Assembly (NCBI RefSeq): GCF_037963145.1 | Contig: NZ_CP150144.1 | Coordinates: 310,001 to 374,000, forward strand | From: Oceanobacillus sp. FSL K6-2867 | GTDB lineage: Bacteria > Bacillota > Bacilli > Bacillales > Amphibacillaceae | DNA length: 64,000 nucleotides | Direction: 5' to 3' | Shown here: piece after piece, positions 12,424 through 21,574 of the stretch | How positions within the stretch are numbered: position 1 is the first letter of the stretch | Layout: each line of letters begins with the position of its first letter | Notes under the pieces: model-generated | What the model saw: only the letters and a program-made list of their open reading frames with translations | Database searches by the model: none | What the model was told of the DNA's origin: nothing | Translations under genes and position numbers: made by a program

Positions 12424-12864
12424 ATGGAATTAACTGTATATTTAGCAGGACAAATTCATACAGACTGGCGTGATGAGGTACAGCAAAAAGCAAAAGAAAA
12501 AAATCTTCCATTAAAATTTGTTGCACCTCAAACTAACCATGATCGTTCGGACGATATTGGCGAGGATATTTTAGGAGAACAGCCTGGAAAATTGTATAAA
12601 GATGATGCAGCTTCCAGTGTAAATAACTTCCGCACTCAAGTATTAATGCAAAAATCAGATGTTGTGATTGCCTTATTTGGCGAGCAATATAAACAATGGA
12701 ACACCGCAATGGACGCAAGCGCTGCAATTGCAAAGAATAAACCAACTATTATTATCCGTCCAGAATCCTTAATTCATCCATTGAAAGAACTGTCCAATAA
12801 AGCGAATGTTACTGTAGAAACGGTTGACCAAGCATTAGAGGTATTGGCATATATTTATGAATAG
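12424..12864 (+). CDS. ytoQ: YtoQ family protein
   Basis: Small soluble protein of 146 residues matching the Bacillus YtoQ family: start MELTVYLAGQIHTDWRD, then VAPQTNHDRSDDIG and VVIALFGEQYKQWN. The fold is thought to resemble nucleoside 2-deoxyribosyltransferases (LAGQIH and a late Asp/Glu-rich region), but no reaction is established. The ATG follows TTGGAGGG by 8 bp. In Bacillus genomes it lies close to ytoP and ytzB, as here. It is transcribed alone, away from dhb. Confidence 0.88.
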   Translation: MELTVYLAGQIHTDWRDEVQQKAKEKNLPLKFVAPQTNHDRSDDIGEDILGEQPGKLYKDDAASSVNNFRTQVLMQKSDVVIALFGEQYKQWNTAMDASAAIAKNKPTIIIRPESLIHPLKELSNKANVTVETVDQALEVLAYIYE

Positions 12865-12884
12865 GATAACAAAAGTGGAAGCGT

Positions 12885-13055
12885 CCCGTTAGCGACTTAT
12901 GGATTAGACGGAGCCGATGTTGGTTTTCACCATATGGATATATAAGTACACTAAGCCTTTGGCAGAGCCAATCGACAAGTCTTCTTTATCAAGTCATGAG
13001 GTGAGGGAAGTCTCGCTAGGCGCTAGGCGCAGGAGCTGGATATGACCATTTAGGT
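12885..13055. repeat. Possible degenerate intergenic repeat
   Basis: This stretch is less AT-rich than its surroundings and has no open frame. It holds GAAGCGTCCCGTTAGCGAC at its left end, and GTGAGGGAAGTCTCGC with a GCGCTAGGCGCAGGAGCTGG core at its right end, including a doubled CGCTAGG. The look is that of a decayed short interspersed repeat. Only one fairly complete copy is in this window, so the call rests on style and on a weak echo at 12257. Confidence 0.35.
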
Positions 13056-13100
13056 AACTAAGTTATCCACAGCGTACAAATTTTATAGTTTCCTATGCTA

Positions 13101-13140
13101 CGAAAAAAACCGAAAGCAAGGAGTGCTCCTTGCTTTCGGT
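13101..13140 (-). terminator. Terminator of the DUF84 gene
   Basis: Perfect 15-bp arms (ACCGAAAGCAAGGAG and its complement) meet with almost no loop. On the minus strand they are followed by a run of seven T. The stem begins right at the stop codon of the minus-strand gene. Confidence 0.93.
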
Positions 13141-13649
13141 TACTTTTTATCTCTCCAATATTCCCACTGACCACGTAGCAGCTTCACAACATGAGCGAAC
13201 ATTTCCTGTCGCGATACAAAATCATTTGTGAAGATTCCAATTGCACCTTCTTTGGTTCTCACTGCTTGCTTTTCTGCATAGCGATCCATTAGATCACCTA
13301 ATTCTGGACCATCACGCAGTCCAGCTTCAATCTCTTCCGGTAAAGCAATCCGTGCACCACTGGCTGTAAATATTTGACCCTCAGGCGTTACAAGCGCTCC
13401 CCAATTACATAAATATAATTGCTCGTTGACATACATGACTCCACCCTCTAGACCAATTCCAATTACTCCTTCTGCAGATTCTGCACATTGGGTTGCTCGA
13501 TTTACGGCTCCCATCATTGTTTCTTCATCTGAAAAAGGCTGTTCCGATACACCAGAGCTTGCCTTTAAGGCTGTTACCGAAGCATCAGGGAAAACCTCGG
13601 TCACTGCATTAATTTTCGTTGGATTTTTTGAACCAATTTTAATATTCAT
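13140..13649 (-). CDS. DUF84 family NTPase (inosine/xanthosine triphosphatase-like, YjjX type)
   Basis: The 169-residue protein opens with MNIKIGSKNPTKINAV, the N-terminal signature of the DUF84/YjjX family, whose members hydrolyse non-canonical purine triphosphates such as ITP and XTP. GIGLEGGV and the conserved Asp/Glu positions fit the family. A housekeeping role in cleaning nucleotide pools is inferred. GAGGTG precedes the ATG. It lies 46 bp downstream of ytoP on the same strand and ends in a strong terminator, so the two probably form an operon. Confidence 0.85.
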   Translation of the reverse strand: MNIKIGSKNPTKINAVTEVFPDASVTALKASSGVSEQPFSDEETMMGAVNRATQCAESAEGVIGIGLEGGVMYVNEQLYLCNWGALVTPEGQIFTASGARIALPEEIEAGLRDGPELGDLMDRYAEKQAVRTKEGAIGIFTNDFVSRQEMFAHVVKLLRGQWEYWRDKK

Positions 13650-13695
13650 TATTATTCACCTCGTGCTTGTATGTACAACAATCACGAAAACTCCT

Positions 13696-14760
13696 TTACG
13701 CCTTTCTTATTTCATCAAGCATATTTTGATCTGTCGTTTTAACTAGCTTCACTAACAATTCCTTCGCTGCTGCATAATCATCTACATGAATGATGGATGC
13801 AGAAGTATGAATGTAGCGAGAACAAATCCCAATAACCGCCGAGGGTACCCCATCCCCAGACAGATGTACACGTCCGGCATCAGTTCCACCTTGCGAAATG
13901 AAATATTGGTACGGGATGTTATTCGATTCTGCCGTATCAAGCACAAATTCACGAATGCCTCGATGTGTAATCATCGTCCGGTCAAAAATACGAAGCAATG
14001 CGCCTTTGCCTAATTGGCCAAATGCTTTTTTGTCACCTGAAGCATCATTTGCTGGGGAAGCATCGAGAGCATAATAAATATCTGGTCCAATCATATTCGC
14101 TGCTACCTGCGCTCCGCGTAACCCAACCTCTTCTTGTACAGTTGCACCTGAAAACAATTGGTTTGGCAATGTTTCATGTTGTAATTCCTTCATTAATTCA
14201 ATGGCAAGCCCACATCCGTAACGATTGTCCCAAGCTTTAGCAAGAATCTTTTTATTGTTTGCCATCGGTTCAAATGGTGTGACTGGTACGATGGAATCCC
14301 CTGGACGTACGCCAATCTTCTCTGCATCCTCTCGGTCATCTGCACCGATATCAATGAGCATATTTTTAATTTCCATCGGCTTTTTACGTTGTGCTTCCGT
14401 TAAAAGATGTGGCGGGATTGAACCGATCACACCAATTACAGGACCATTATCGGTCATTACTTGGACACGCTGTGCAAGCATTACTTGATTCCACCAGCCT
14501 CCAAGCGGCTGAAAACGAAGCATGCCATTGTCTGTAATTTGCGTCACCATAAAACCAACCTCATCCATATGCCCTGCAACCATAACGCGTGGCCCTTCCC
14601 CATGCTTTACCCCAAAAACACCACCTAGATTATCCTGGATAATTTCATCTGCATATTTTTCTAATTCTTTTTTCATAAACGAACGGACAAGATGCTCATT
14701 TCCCGGCGCACCTTGCAGCTCTGTGAGATTTTTAAATAGCTCAAGTGTTTCCTGTTTCAT
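13696..14760 (-). CDS. ytoP: M42 family glutamyl-type aminopeptidase YtoP
   Basis: Cytosolic dinuclear metallo-aminopeptidase of the M42 (PepA/FrvX) family, about 354 residues. Visible motifs are QGAPGNE near the N terminus, [12 protein letters not shown] with the first metal His and Asp, [20 protein letters not shown] with the catalytic Glu pair, and [17 protein letters not shown]. It probably trims N-terminal residues from peptides in self-compartmentalised assemblies. The ATG at 14760 has GGAGGG 7 bp upstream; a TTG five codons earlier would overlap that site. Confidence 0.92.
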   Translation of the reverse strand: MKQETLELFKNLTELQGAPGNEHLVRSFMKKELEKYADEIIQDNLGGVFGVKHGEGPRVMVAGHMDEVGFMVTQITDNGMLRFQPLGGWWNQVMLAQRVQVMTDNGPVIGVIGSIPPHLLTEAQRKKPMEIKNMLIDIGADDREDAEKIGVRPGDSIVPVTPFEPMANNKKILAKAWDNRYGCGLAIELMKELQHETLPNQLFSGATVQEEVGLRGAQVAANMIGPDIYYALDASPANDASGDKKAFGQLGKGALLRIFDRTMITHRGIREFVLDTAESNNIPYQYFISQGGTDAGRVHLSGDGVPSAVIGICSRYIHTSASIIHVDDYAAAKELLVKLVKTTDQNMLDEIRKA

Positions 14761-14969
14761 CTTAATTCCCTCCAAATAGGTATAAACGATTTTTAACCAT
14801 CTAATTATATTATCCTATTTCAGTATAACTGAAACCGTCGAAAACTTTCCACTTATCACGCAGTATCGTTTTCATTTTATTCGATAATCCTGTATACTTG
14901 CACTTATATAGAGGTGTTCAACACGCACTTCATAAATAGTCCAATAATCTTTTTCAAGAGGTGAACGTA

Positions 14970-15284
14970 TTGAGCAGAAAAAAAGCAATCCTTGCCGCAG
15001 CAATCGGTTTTGCAGTTGGATATCTGGCAAGAGAACAAATTAATCAGTATCAAAAAATTACTCCAGAAAAAGCCTTAAATCATGCAAAGGAAATGTTTAA
15101 ACGAAAAGGTCCGATTAGTGGATCATGGATTTATATGAAGCCGGAGGAAGTTGAGCGAAACGGCTTACTTTACAATGCTTATCGTGGCGGAATCACACGT
15201 ACAATCGATGATGAAAATATACAGTATGAATTCTATGTTGATGTAGAAACTGGTGGAGTTATAGACACGAAACAAACTATGTAA
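14970..15284 (+). CDS. ytzB: YtzB-like PepSY-domain protein
   Basis: Small protein of about 104 residues with an N-terminal hydrophobic segment (AAAIGFAVGYLA) and a PepSY-like domain (EKALNHAKEMF...GPISGSWIYM, later FYVDVETGGVID). It is probably anchored in the membrane with the domain outside. PepSY domains often inhibit or bind proteases, so its place divergent from the aminopeptidase ytoP, conserved in Bacillus, is suggestive only. The start is taken as TTG at 14970, because AGAGGTG lies 6 bp upstream; a GTG at 14961 sits on the ribosome site itself. Confidence 0.85.
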   Translation: MSRKKAILAAAIGFAVGYLAREQINQYQKITPEKALNHAKEMFKRKGPISGSWIYMKPEEVERNGLLYNAYRGGITRTIDDENIQYEFYVDVETGGVIDTKQTM

Positions 15285-15286
15285 GA

Positions 15287-15335
15287 TAAAAGCTACTTTA
15301 GAAGTGCTAATACTTTTAAGGTAGCTTTTATTGTC
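15287..15335 (+). terminator. Terminator after ytzB
   Basis: The arms AAAAGCTAC and GTAGCTTTT enclose about 24 bp that can extend the stem (TTTA/TAAG), followed by TATTGT. It lies just after the ytzB stop. It is weaker than others in the window because the T-run is short. Confidence 0.7.
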
Positions 15336-15665
15336 TGATTCCTAAATATTTTTATACCATGTATGTTTAGTTTTGACTCCTCTCTATAATAGTAATGAAA
15401 CGAATAACATTCTCTCCCTTCTACACAAGCCAATTAACAAACCCCTATCTCTAATATGCAGCTTCGTTCTCTCCTTCCTCTTATATCATACTGTTGTTAA
15501 AAAACTCAAACTGGCAAACGTTATCATTAATTCACGCTAAATTTTTGTAAAATTGCGGTCAATTATCTATACAAACAAATGAACTTATCGTATAATAAAA
15601 ATCAATTGATATAATATTATGTCAATTCGACACTAATCTCATTTTTTAGACAGGAGGCCTTGTGT
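15336..15665. other. AT-rich gene-free region
   Basis: No gene is evident. Two TATAAT-type hexamers (near 15592 and 15613) and a GACAGGAGG ribosome site at the right end suggest it carries the promoter of the BA3454-type gene that follows. Confidence 0.4.
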
Positions 15666-15800
15666 ATGATTCAAGTTAATCTAACCGTTGACTATGACGG
15701 GAAGCTCTACAACACGAATGTTATTACGACAAGTGATACGACTGATGAAGAAATTTTGGAAATCGCAATTTCACAAATTGAACAGCAATGGAAAGAATAA
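15666..15800 (+). CDS. BA3454 family small stress response protein
   Basis: A 44-residue protein beginning MIQVNLTVDYDGKLYNTNV and ending QQWKE, which fits the BA3454 family of tiny Bacillus proteins reported as stress-responsive. The family function is not known to me beyond that. AGGAGG lies 7 bp before the ATG. Its last codons overlap the next open frame by 13 bp. Confidence 0.72.
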   Translation: MIQVNLTVDYDGKLYNTNVITTSDTTDEEILEIAISQIEQQWKE

Positions 15801-16084
15801 AACGTAGGCGTCATAAAATGGCACCTGCTTTTTTAATACCTCTGAATACTCTTGCCACTTTTATTATAGGCATAGTATTGTCTTCTCATGCTTCCAGCAA
15901 ACGTAACTGCCTTTTAAAAGAACTGCGTTTGCTGGTTATTCCCCTTCCATATCAAATTCCTGAAAATTTGCAAATAAATATAGCAAAAATTAAAACCATT
16001 TGCTATGATATTGCTTATACATTGCAATTTAAAAATGATGAGCATGGAAAACTATTTTATGATCATGCATTTGACCTAATGTGA
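15788..16084 (+). CDS. Hypothetical small membrane protein
   Basis: Up to 98 residues, not recognised. A basic N terminus (MERIKRRRHK) is followed by a hydrophobic helix of about 20 residues (FLIPLNTLATFIIGIVL), then a mixed segment with a second mildly hydrophobic stretch. The frame may begin instead at ATG 15818 (MAPAFLIPLN), which has AGGCG about 10 bp upstream. It overlaps the end of the BA3454-type gene in another frame, so translational coupling is possible. It could be a chance frame. Confidence 0.4.
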   Translation: MERIKRRRHKMAPAFLIPLNTLATFIIGIVLSSHASSKRNCLLKELRLLVIPLPYQIPENLQINIAKIKTICYDIAYTLQFKNDEHGKLFYDHAFDLM

Positions 16085-16193
16085 ATATTTTCACATCTTT
16101 ACGCATGTCGTAATAATTACAAATTGCAGTTTACGAATGACATCAAAAAGAAGATACAAAATAGGTATATTACATATTTAATGGAGGTATTTG

Positions 16194-16379
16194 ATGAAAA
16201 AGAATGAATTGACATGGGCATTGCTTATTTTGTTTATTATCTTACTAGCATTTATCCTTCCTTATACTTTACTCACAAATGTTACAAAATGGTATGGAAG
16301 CTTCTTGATATGGTTAGTTTTAGCATTTATTACAATTATCATCAATTATTTCTTGACAAAGAATTGGGGTAAAAAATAA
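16194..16379 (+). CDS. Small two-helix membrane protein paired with SSS symporter
   Basis: 61 residues with two hydrophobic helices (LLILFIILLAFILPYTLL and FLIWLVLAFITIIINYFL) and charged ends. The ATG at 16194 has GGAGG 6 bp upstream. The stop TAA overlaps the ATG of the next gene (TAATG), so translation of the two is probably coupled and the proteins made in similar amounts. Small partner proteins upstream of sodium:solute symporters are known in several families (YhdT with PanF, for example); an accessory-subunit role is inferred by analogy. Confidence 0.8.
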   Translation: MKKNELTWALLILFIILLAFILPYTLLTNVTKWYGSFLIWLVLAFITIIINYFLTKNWGKK

Positions 16380-17848
16380 TGACAACTTCTCTTGTTTGGT
16401 GGACTATTTCAATTTATGTTTTACTTGCACTCGTAATTGCAATCTTATCAAGAACAGGCAAACAGCATAACATGGAGAGCTATTTCCTTGGCGACCGAAA
16501 GATGGGCGGATTCGTATCAGCACTTAGCTACAGTGCTACCACATACAGTGCATTTATGCTCGTTGGATTAGCCGGACTAACCTATAATGGCGGTGTCGGA
16601 GCGCTCGGTTTTGAATTAATTTACTTGATGGGCGTCTCATTAGTCGCCTTCTTTGGTCCAAGGTTTTGGGTTGTTGGGAAAAAATATGGCTATGTGACAC
16701 CAGCAGAGATGCTTGGTGATCGTTATGACAATAAATACGTTGCAATCGTTGTTGCGGTTACAAACTGTTTGTTTCTTATACCATACAGCGCTGTACAGCT
16801 TTCTGGCGTAGGTTACTTGCTGCAGGGTGTTACAAATAACGCGTTCCCTTATACAACTGGTGTTCTAATAGCGACGCTCCTGGCACTTCTTTTCACTTAT
16901 ATTGCCGGAATACGTTCTGTAGCATGGACGGATTCACTACAAGCATTGTTTATGATTATAGGCTCTACAGTTGTTGTCCTAATCCTCATTAATGGATTGG
17001 GTGGGTTTAGCACATTTTTCGAAAAAATTGAAGCAGTTCAGCCTGAACTGTTAACGGTCCCAGGTAATGGATTCTTTAGTTTTCTTACATTTTTAGGTCT
17101 AACAATACCTTGGTTTTTCTTTAGTCTTTCAAATCCGCAGGTGAGCCAGCGACTGTTTATGCCATCCTCTTTAAAAAGCTTAAAAAACATGCTGATGGGC
17201 TTTCTTGTATTTGGTTTTATTTATACGATTGTTGCAATTATCTGGGGATATTCTGCAGCTATTATGTTTCCTAATTTAGAAAACGCAGATCTTGCAACAC
17301 CTTTAGTGCTTTCATCGGACTTAGTACCGCCTATCCTTGGAGTTATCGTAATGGTCGGAATTATGGCAGCGGCTATTTCAACTATTGATTCAATCTTATT
17401 AACGTTATCTTCCCTTTTTGCTAAGGATGTATATGGAAATATTAAACAGAATGCGAGTGACAAATTACAGCTTCGAGTTGGAAAAATTGTTATTCCTATT
17501 ATCGCTGTACTTGCATATTTGTTCGCGGAAATGGAACTGAATTTGATAGCAGTTCTATCTGTAGCTTCTTCTGCTGGATTAATCGTAGCTGTACCAGCAA
17601 TCATTGGAACCTTCTTTTGGAAAAAAGGAAGTGCTGCGGGTGTCTTATCCAGTGTAATAATTGCAGGGATTATCGTTATTCTGCTCGAATTTTTCCAATT
17701 GAAACCATTTGGACTTGCTTCCGGACTTTGGGGGATTGGAATTTCCACAATTGTTTTTGTTGGGGTTAGTTTTCTTACAAAAGCACCTGAAGCAAAAGCA
17801 ACTGAATTTCTTTCCTATATTCGCCAGGCATTAAAAAAAGAAAATTAA
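16379..17848 (+). CDS. Sodium:solute symporter (SSS family), substrate unknown
   Basis: 489-residue integral membrane protein with about 13 hydrophobic helices. It carries SSS family marks: YFLGDRKMGGF near the N terminus, SALSYSATTYSAFMLVG, AGIRSVAWTD near the middle and MAAAISTIDSILLTLSSL (the sodium-site helix). It should couple Na+ entry to uptake of a small solute. It is clearly diverged from the PutP-type symporter elsewhere in this window, so proline is not assumed. Its start overlaps the stop of the small upstream membrane protein, and a terminator follows. Confidence 0.88.
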   Translation: MTTSLVWWTISIYVLLALVIAILSRTGKQHNMESYFLGDRKMGGFVSALSYSATTYSAFMLVGLAGLTYNGGVGALGFELIYLMGVSLVAFFGPRFWVVGKKYGYVTPAEMLGDRYDNKYVAIVVAVTNCLFLIPYSAVQLSGVGYLLQGVTNNAFPYTTGVLIATLLALLFTYIAGIRSVAWTDSLQALFMIIGSTVVVLILINGLGGFSTFFEKIEAVQPELLTVPGNGFFSFLTFLGLTIPWFFFSLSNPQVSQRLFMPSSLKSLKNMLMGFLVFGFIYTIVAIIWGYSAAIMFPNLENADLATPLVLSSDLVPPILGVIVMVGIMAAAISTIDSILLTLSSLFAKDVYGNIKQNASDKLQLRVGKIVIPIIAVLAYLFAEMELNLIAVLSVASSAGLIVAVPAIIGTFFWKKGSAAGVLSSVIIAGIIVILLEFFQLKPFGLASGLWGIGISTIVFVGVSFLTKAPEAKATEFLSYIRQALKKEN

Positions 17849-17854
17849 ACACAT

Positions 17855-17885
17855 TGATCTCTTCTTATTTGAAGGGATCTTTTTT
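17855..17885 (+). terminator. Terminator after the SSS symporter
   Basis: The stem GATCTCTTC / GAAGGGATC (one T-G pair) has a TTATTT loop and is followed by a run of T. Confidence 0.82.
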
Positions 17886-17978
17886 ATGAAACAAATTGTT
17901 TATTTTCCAATGAATGACATGTTTAAAAATGGGATAACCTATAGAAAGTATGTTTATTAAAGAGAGGAAGCGGATTCT

Positions 17979-18434
17979 ATGAAATATATCGGACCGTTAA
18001 TCATTAAGTTTATTTTAACAACTGTCATTGTAAGCATTGTGCTCGGACTCTTTTTTAATGTGTCTTTTGCAGGAGTTGTCACGACAAGCGTGCTTCTTAC
18101 TGGCCTTGCTTTTCTTGGTGATGTGCTGGTTTTACCTCTGATTGAAAAAAGCACGGCATTAATAGGTGATTTTTTTCTTGCATGGGTAGTTGTGCTTTTT
18201 ATTGGAAATATGCTCTTTAACGCAGCTGTTCCAATTGGATCAGCATCATTTACTACGGCTGCAGCTGTCATTGCTGGAGAAGTATTTTTTCACCGATATA
18301 TGAGAAGAGAAGTGCTAAGAAATGTTAAAAACTCCCAGAATAAGGTAGTTTACCTGCCAAAGCGCTATTTTCAAACGGAGTTCAGTTCCGAATTGGACAA
18401 ACCAGACGACCCAACAAATCATGATAAAAAATAA
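17979..18434 (+). CDS. yndM: YndM family membrane protein (DUF2512)
   Basis: 151-residue protein with four hydrophobic helices in the first 100 residues, including PLIIKFILTTVIVSIVLGLF and GDFFLAWVVVLFIGNML, and a charged cytosolic tail (YLPKRYFQTEFSSELDKPDD). This is the DUF2512/YndM pattern found in sporulating Bacillaceae. Function is unknown; expression in spores or under cell-wall stress has been suggested for the family. GAGAGG lies about 12 bp before the ATG. Confidence 0.82.
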   Translation: MKYIGPLIIKFILTTVIVSIVLGLFFNVSFAGVVTTSVLLTGLAFLGDVLVLPLIEKSTALIGDFFLAWVVVLFIGNMLFNAAVPIGSASFTTAAAVIAGEVFFHRYMRREVLRNVKNSQNKVVYLPKRYFQTEFSSELDKPDDPTNHDKK

Positions 18435-18545
18435 TATTTTTTATTTTCAAGTGTATTTTTCTAAAATTGGTACACACTAGGGATTGTAAAAGCTGCTCTT
18501 TGCTGTAAAGATTCGTTTTTACAAACAAAATCTAGGAGGAATATC

Positions 18546-18719
18546 ATGAATAACAGACAGAATGACCGCAACAGAAACAACAATAACGACAATAATAACA
18601 ATAACCAGGAAGTTAATAACGTTGAGTTTGCTAACGAGTTTCTTGAAGATCTAGATAATAATAATGATAACAAAAACAATAATAAGAACCGTAACAAAAA
18701 CCATAACAACGATCGTTAA
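18546..18719 (+). CDS. Asn-rich small protein, possibly a gamma-type acid-soluble spore protein
   Basis: 57 residues, about 45 percent Asn, with poly-Asn/Lys/Arg tracts on both sides of a short acidic segment VEFANEFLEDL. EFANE resembles the EFASE site at which the germination protease GPR cuts gamma-type small acid-soluble spore proteins. The composition (Asn-rich, low complexity, no Cys or Trp) also fits a spore amino acid store. AGGAGG precedes the ATG by 6 bp and a terminator follows at once, so it is a single-gene unit. The spore link is inferred, not shown. Confidence 0.68.
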   Translation: MNNRQNDRNRNNNNDNNNNNQEVNNVEFANEFLEDLDNNNDNKNNNKNRNKNHNNDR

Positions 18720-18723
18720 TTTA

Positions 18724-18760
18724 GAAAACCTGTCTTGTGATTTGAGACAGGTTTTCTTTC
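18724..18760 (+). terminator. Terminator after the Asn-rich gene
   Basis: 12-bp arms (GAAAACCTGTCT / AGACAGGTTTTC) around a 9-nt loop, with TTT following. Confidence 0.88.
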
Positions 18761-18821
18761 ATATTCTCATATCTAAATTCCTGCAGTATTAAAAGATTCC
18801 AGTCCTCTATATCTGAATTCT

Positions 18822-19010
18822 TTAGCGAAGAGTTAATAACAATTGTTCGTGTGCAAGCTTCGCCGATTGTGCATCTATTATCAGTTTTGATCTTGTTTCC
18901 GGATCTTCTGATTTTTGTGCAAGCACTTCTAATTGATGGGCAATTTTTTTATGTTCACCTATCAAATAGTGTAAGTTCTCTAATTCCGTATGTGTTAAAT
19001 AATGATTCAT
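18822..19010 (-). CDS. Hypothetical 62-residue helical protein
   Basis: A short, hydrophilic, probably all-helical protein (NHYLTHTELENLHYLIGEH, then LEVLAQKSEDPETRSKLI and a Leu-rich end). It is not recognised with certainty. The LTHxELxNL... start and the spacing of His/Glu resemble small ferritin-like or CotF-related coat proteins of Bacillus, which would suit the spore-type neighbour, but this is a weak resemblance. AAAGGAA lies about 8 bp before the ATG. Confidence 0.6.
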   Translation of the reverse strand: MNHYLTHTELENLHYLIGEHKKIAHQLEVLAQKSEDPETRSKLIIDAQSAKLAHEQLLLTLR

Positions 19011-19252
19011 AGCGTAAGTTCCTTTCTTTATGGTATTTCATTAGTCTTTCCTTGTGCGTGTTAATTGATACGAGTGATTCCCAGAAGTTCCTTCACGGAT
19101 AGTGTATGGAGATGCGTGGTTGTCTCATTACGCTTATTTTGGGAAGATAATATACGTTAGAAGATAAATTGGAAAATGAAAAATCAATCCACTTCTATAT
19201 AAGGGATTGATCAGAACTGAAAAGATTAATATCTTTTTTATTATAATAAAGC
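19011..19252. other. Gene-free region with small hairpins
   Basis: No gene is recognised. Two modest hairpins are visible: TCAATCC/GGATTGA (19183-19211), and AAAAGAT-TAAT-ATCTTTT followed by T (around 19219-19239), which could be a weak plus-strand terminator. Confidence 0.4.
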
Positions 19253-19312
19253 AAGAGACTGAGACAAAAGTATTTTTATACAAAAACACTTTAATTATGT
19301 CTCAGTCTCTTT
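19253..19312 (-). terminator. Terminator of the chemoreceptor gene (works on either strand)
   Basis: Perfect 14-bp arms, AAGAGACTGAGACA and its complement, around a 31-nt AT-rich loop. On the plus strand TTTATATT follows. The GACTGAGACA string is a common hairpin sequence in Bacilli. Confidence 0.8.
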
Positions 19313-19375
19313 TATATTATTATTCATGTCTATTGTGCAGTTGTGAATTGAAAATCAATCACTTCAGTCACGAAA

Positions 19376-21358
19376 CTATAATTTAAATTTCTGTACAAGT
19401 TCATTTAATTCCTCAGCTAGCTTAGCAAGCTGTGATGAACCTGCTGCAATTTCATCCATCGAGCTGCTTGACTGCTCCGAGGTTGCTGCAGCTTCTTCAA
19501 CTCCTGCAGCTGCTTCTTCTGAAACGGACGCAATTTCTTCGATTGAAGCATTCATTTCCTGACTGCTTGCCACTATTAAAGATAAGCTTTCTGCTGTTGC
19601 CTGAATATTTCCAGCCATATCTGTTACAAAAGCACTAATTTTATGGAAGGTCTCCCCTGTTGATTTAATTTGTGCCGTTCCAGCTTCAACCTCTTTATAT
19701 CCCATTGTTAACGCTTTTGCAACATTGCTTGATTCGCTTTGAATGTTTGCTGCAAACCCTGTTATATCGGATACGGATTCTGACACTTGTACCGCCAGCT
19801 TTCTTACTTCATCAGCTACAACCGCAAACCCTTTTCCTGACTCTCCTGCTCTTGCTGCTTCAATTGCAGCATTGAGTGCAAGTAAATTTGTCTGATTGGC
19901 AATATCCTGAACCACTTCAACAAGCTTAGTGATTTCTTGTGATGCCTTATCTAATATTGCCATTTTTGTCGTGGCTTCTTGCACGATTGCATCAATTTTC
20001 ATCATTTGAGAGTCGGAAGATGCCATCAATTGTTTGCCTTCCTCTGTCATATTTATTATATCGAGGGAAACAGCTCGAATTTGTTCTCCTTGTTGATTCG
20101 TTTCTTGAATACTGGAAGCAAAGCTGGCCATTGCACCTGCAATTTCACTTGCGCTATTTGCCTGTTTTTCAGTGCCTCCAGCCATCTCCTGCATCGTCAT
20201 TGCAATTTGCTCTGATCCAGTTCTTACCTCAATTGATGATTGTGTCATTTCTTCACTTTTAGCTGAAACACTTTCAGATGCTTCTGCCACCTTGGATAAA
20301 GTATCATGCAAATTGTTACGCATGATTTGCATTGCACGAGTTAATTGTCCAACTTCATCTTTTTGCTGATTATCTTTAATCGCTATTCGTAAATTCCCCT
20401 TCGATAGCTCTAGCATAAGCTCTGATATCGTGCGTATCGGATTCGCAATCGTTTTGCTGAAGCGTATTGATACAAATAAAGCGATAATAATAAAGCCGAT
20501 AACCATAATTACACTAATCCAGAAAAGCTGACTGTTTGTTGCACCAATTGCAGATATGTCTTGTCCGATGCCAATGACACCAATTATTTCATTTCCTATT
20601 GGACTTAGCATTGGTAAATAGGTATCCAAAGTCTCCTCATCATGGTGTGAAACCTTTTCGCCATTCATGACATTAGCTAAAATAGAAGCATCGTTCATCG
20701 TTTTTTCAATATTTTCTTCTTCAGAGGATACCACAATTGTACCTTCCGTATTGTACAAATTGATGGTAACGCCCTTCAATTTTTCTTGTAATGCTTCTAA
20801 AAAATGATCATCTACACCCATCTGCAGCGTTCCAATAACCTCTTGTTCGTAATAAATTGGTGCAAAGGCTCTTACAGAAAGACCGGATCTTCCGAATTCA
20901 AATCCAGATATCGACTGACCATCTAATGCATATTGAATTGCTTCCATATTACTTTTGTCGTCCCCATACTGGGTTGTATCATGGCCACGGAGAAAAACAA
21001 TTCCATCTGTATCACCATACTCAATTTTGTCAATTCCATGCTCTGAAAATAGTCGTGAATAGATTCCATTCACAAGATTTAGTAACGTCTCACGATCCCG
21101 CTGATTATAAGCTTGCACGAATGCCAAGTCTTGTGAATAAATTTCTGTTATATTTTGTAGCTCTTCTGCAACGTTATCAAATTCCGATTGAATAATATGC
21201 TCCATCGTCTGCTGCTGGTCTTCTATCAAGTTATTAAACCCACTGTTCGTTGTTATCCAGATAGCCGTTATGGTAATCCATACCGGTACAATCGTTAATA
21301 ACAGAAATATGGTTAATAGCTTCTTTTTTAAACTGTCCATTCTTAATATCTTTCTCAT
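19376..21358 (-). CDS. Methyl-accepting chemotaxis protein
   Basis: 660-residue transmembrane chemoreceptor. A first helix ([18 protein letters not shown]) is followed by a Cache-type outer sensor domain of about 230 residues, a second helix near residue 280 ([18 protein letters not shown]), a HAMP domain ([16 protein letters not shown]) and a long coiled-coil signalling domain. The conserved hairpin tip is visible ([29 protein letters not shown]), where CheA and CheW dock. The ligand is unknown. GAGGG lies 8 bp before the ATG. It stands alone between two terminators. Confidence 0.93.
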   Translation of the reverse strand: MRKILRMDSLKKKLLTIFLLLTIVPVWITITAIWITTNSGFNNLIEDQQQTMEHIIQSEFDNVAEELQNITEIYSQDLAFVQAYNQRDRETLLNLVNGIYSRLFSEHGIDKIEYGDTDGIVFLRGHDTTQYGDDKSNMEAIQYALDGQSISGFEFGRSGLSVRAFAPIYYEQEVIGTLQMGVDDHFLEALQEKLKGVTINLYNTEGTIVVSSEEENIEKTMNDASILANVMNGEKVSHHDEETLDTYLPMLSPIGNEIIGVIGIGQDISAIGATNSQLFWISVIMVIGFIIIALFVSIRFSKTIANPIRTISELMLELSKGNLRIAIKDNQQKDEVGQLTRAMQIMRNNLHDTLSKVAEASESVSAKSEEMTQSSIEVRTGSEQIAMTMQEMAGGTEKQANSASEIAGAMASFASSIQETNQQGEQIRAVSLDIINMTEEGKQLMASSDSQMMKIDAIVQEATTKMAILDKASQEITKLVEVVQDIANQTNLLALNAAIEAARAGESGKGFAVVADEVRKLAVQVSESVSDITGFAANIQSESSNVAKALTMGYKEVEAGTAQIKSTGETFHKISAFVTDMAGNIQATAESLSLIVASSQEMNASIEEIASVSEEAAAGVEEAAATSEQSSSSMDEIAAGSSQLAKLAEELNELVQKFKL

Positions 21359-21496
21359 TCAATGCCCTCTCGCCTTCAATAAAAATATTGTACCCATTAT
21401 AGTATCGGTAATCATTCCGAAAACTGAAGTTGAATAATGTATTTTTTTCATTTCGAGTGACAATGGAGAAAATTTTTATAAAAGCTTTATTATACA

Positions 21497-21540
21497 AAAA
21501 AAGACGATGACCTATTTATTTTTGGTCACCATCTTTTATA
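21497..21540 (-). terminator. Terminator of the ArAE-like gene
   Basis: The arms AAAAGACGATGACC and GGTCACCATCTTTT pair with two mismatches around a T-rich loop. A run of T follows on the minus strand. It lies 35 bp after the stop of the minus-strand gene. Confidence 0.75.
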
Positions 21541-21574
21541 ATTCCATTTTTATTTTTTCATTTACCAATAAGGC

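Noticed and set aside
13069..13076. TTATCCACA string as a DnaA box or origin
   Set aside because: Only one copy, no AT-rich unwinding region or replication gene nearby.
18461..18709. Leu-rich open frame on the minus strand opposite the Asn-rich gene
   Set aside because: It is the mirror of AAC/AAT codons (complement of Asn codons gives Leu/Val), has no ribosome site, and its composition is fully explained by the plus-strand gene.
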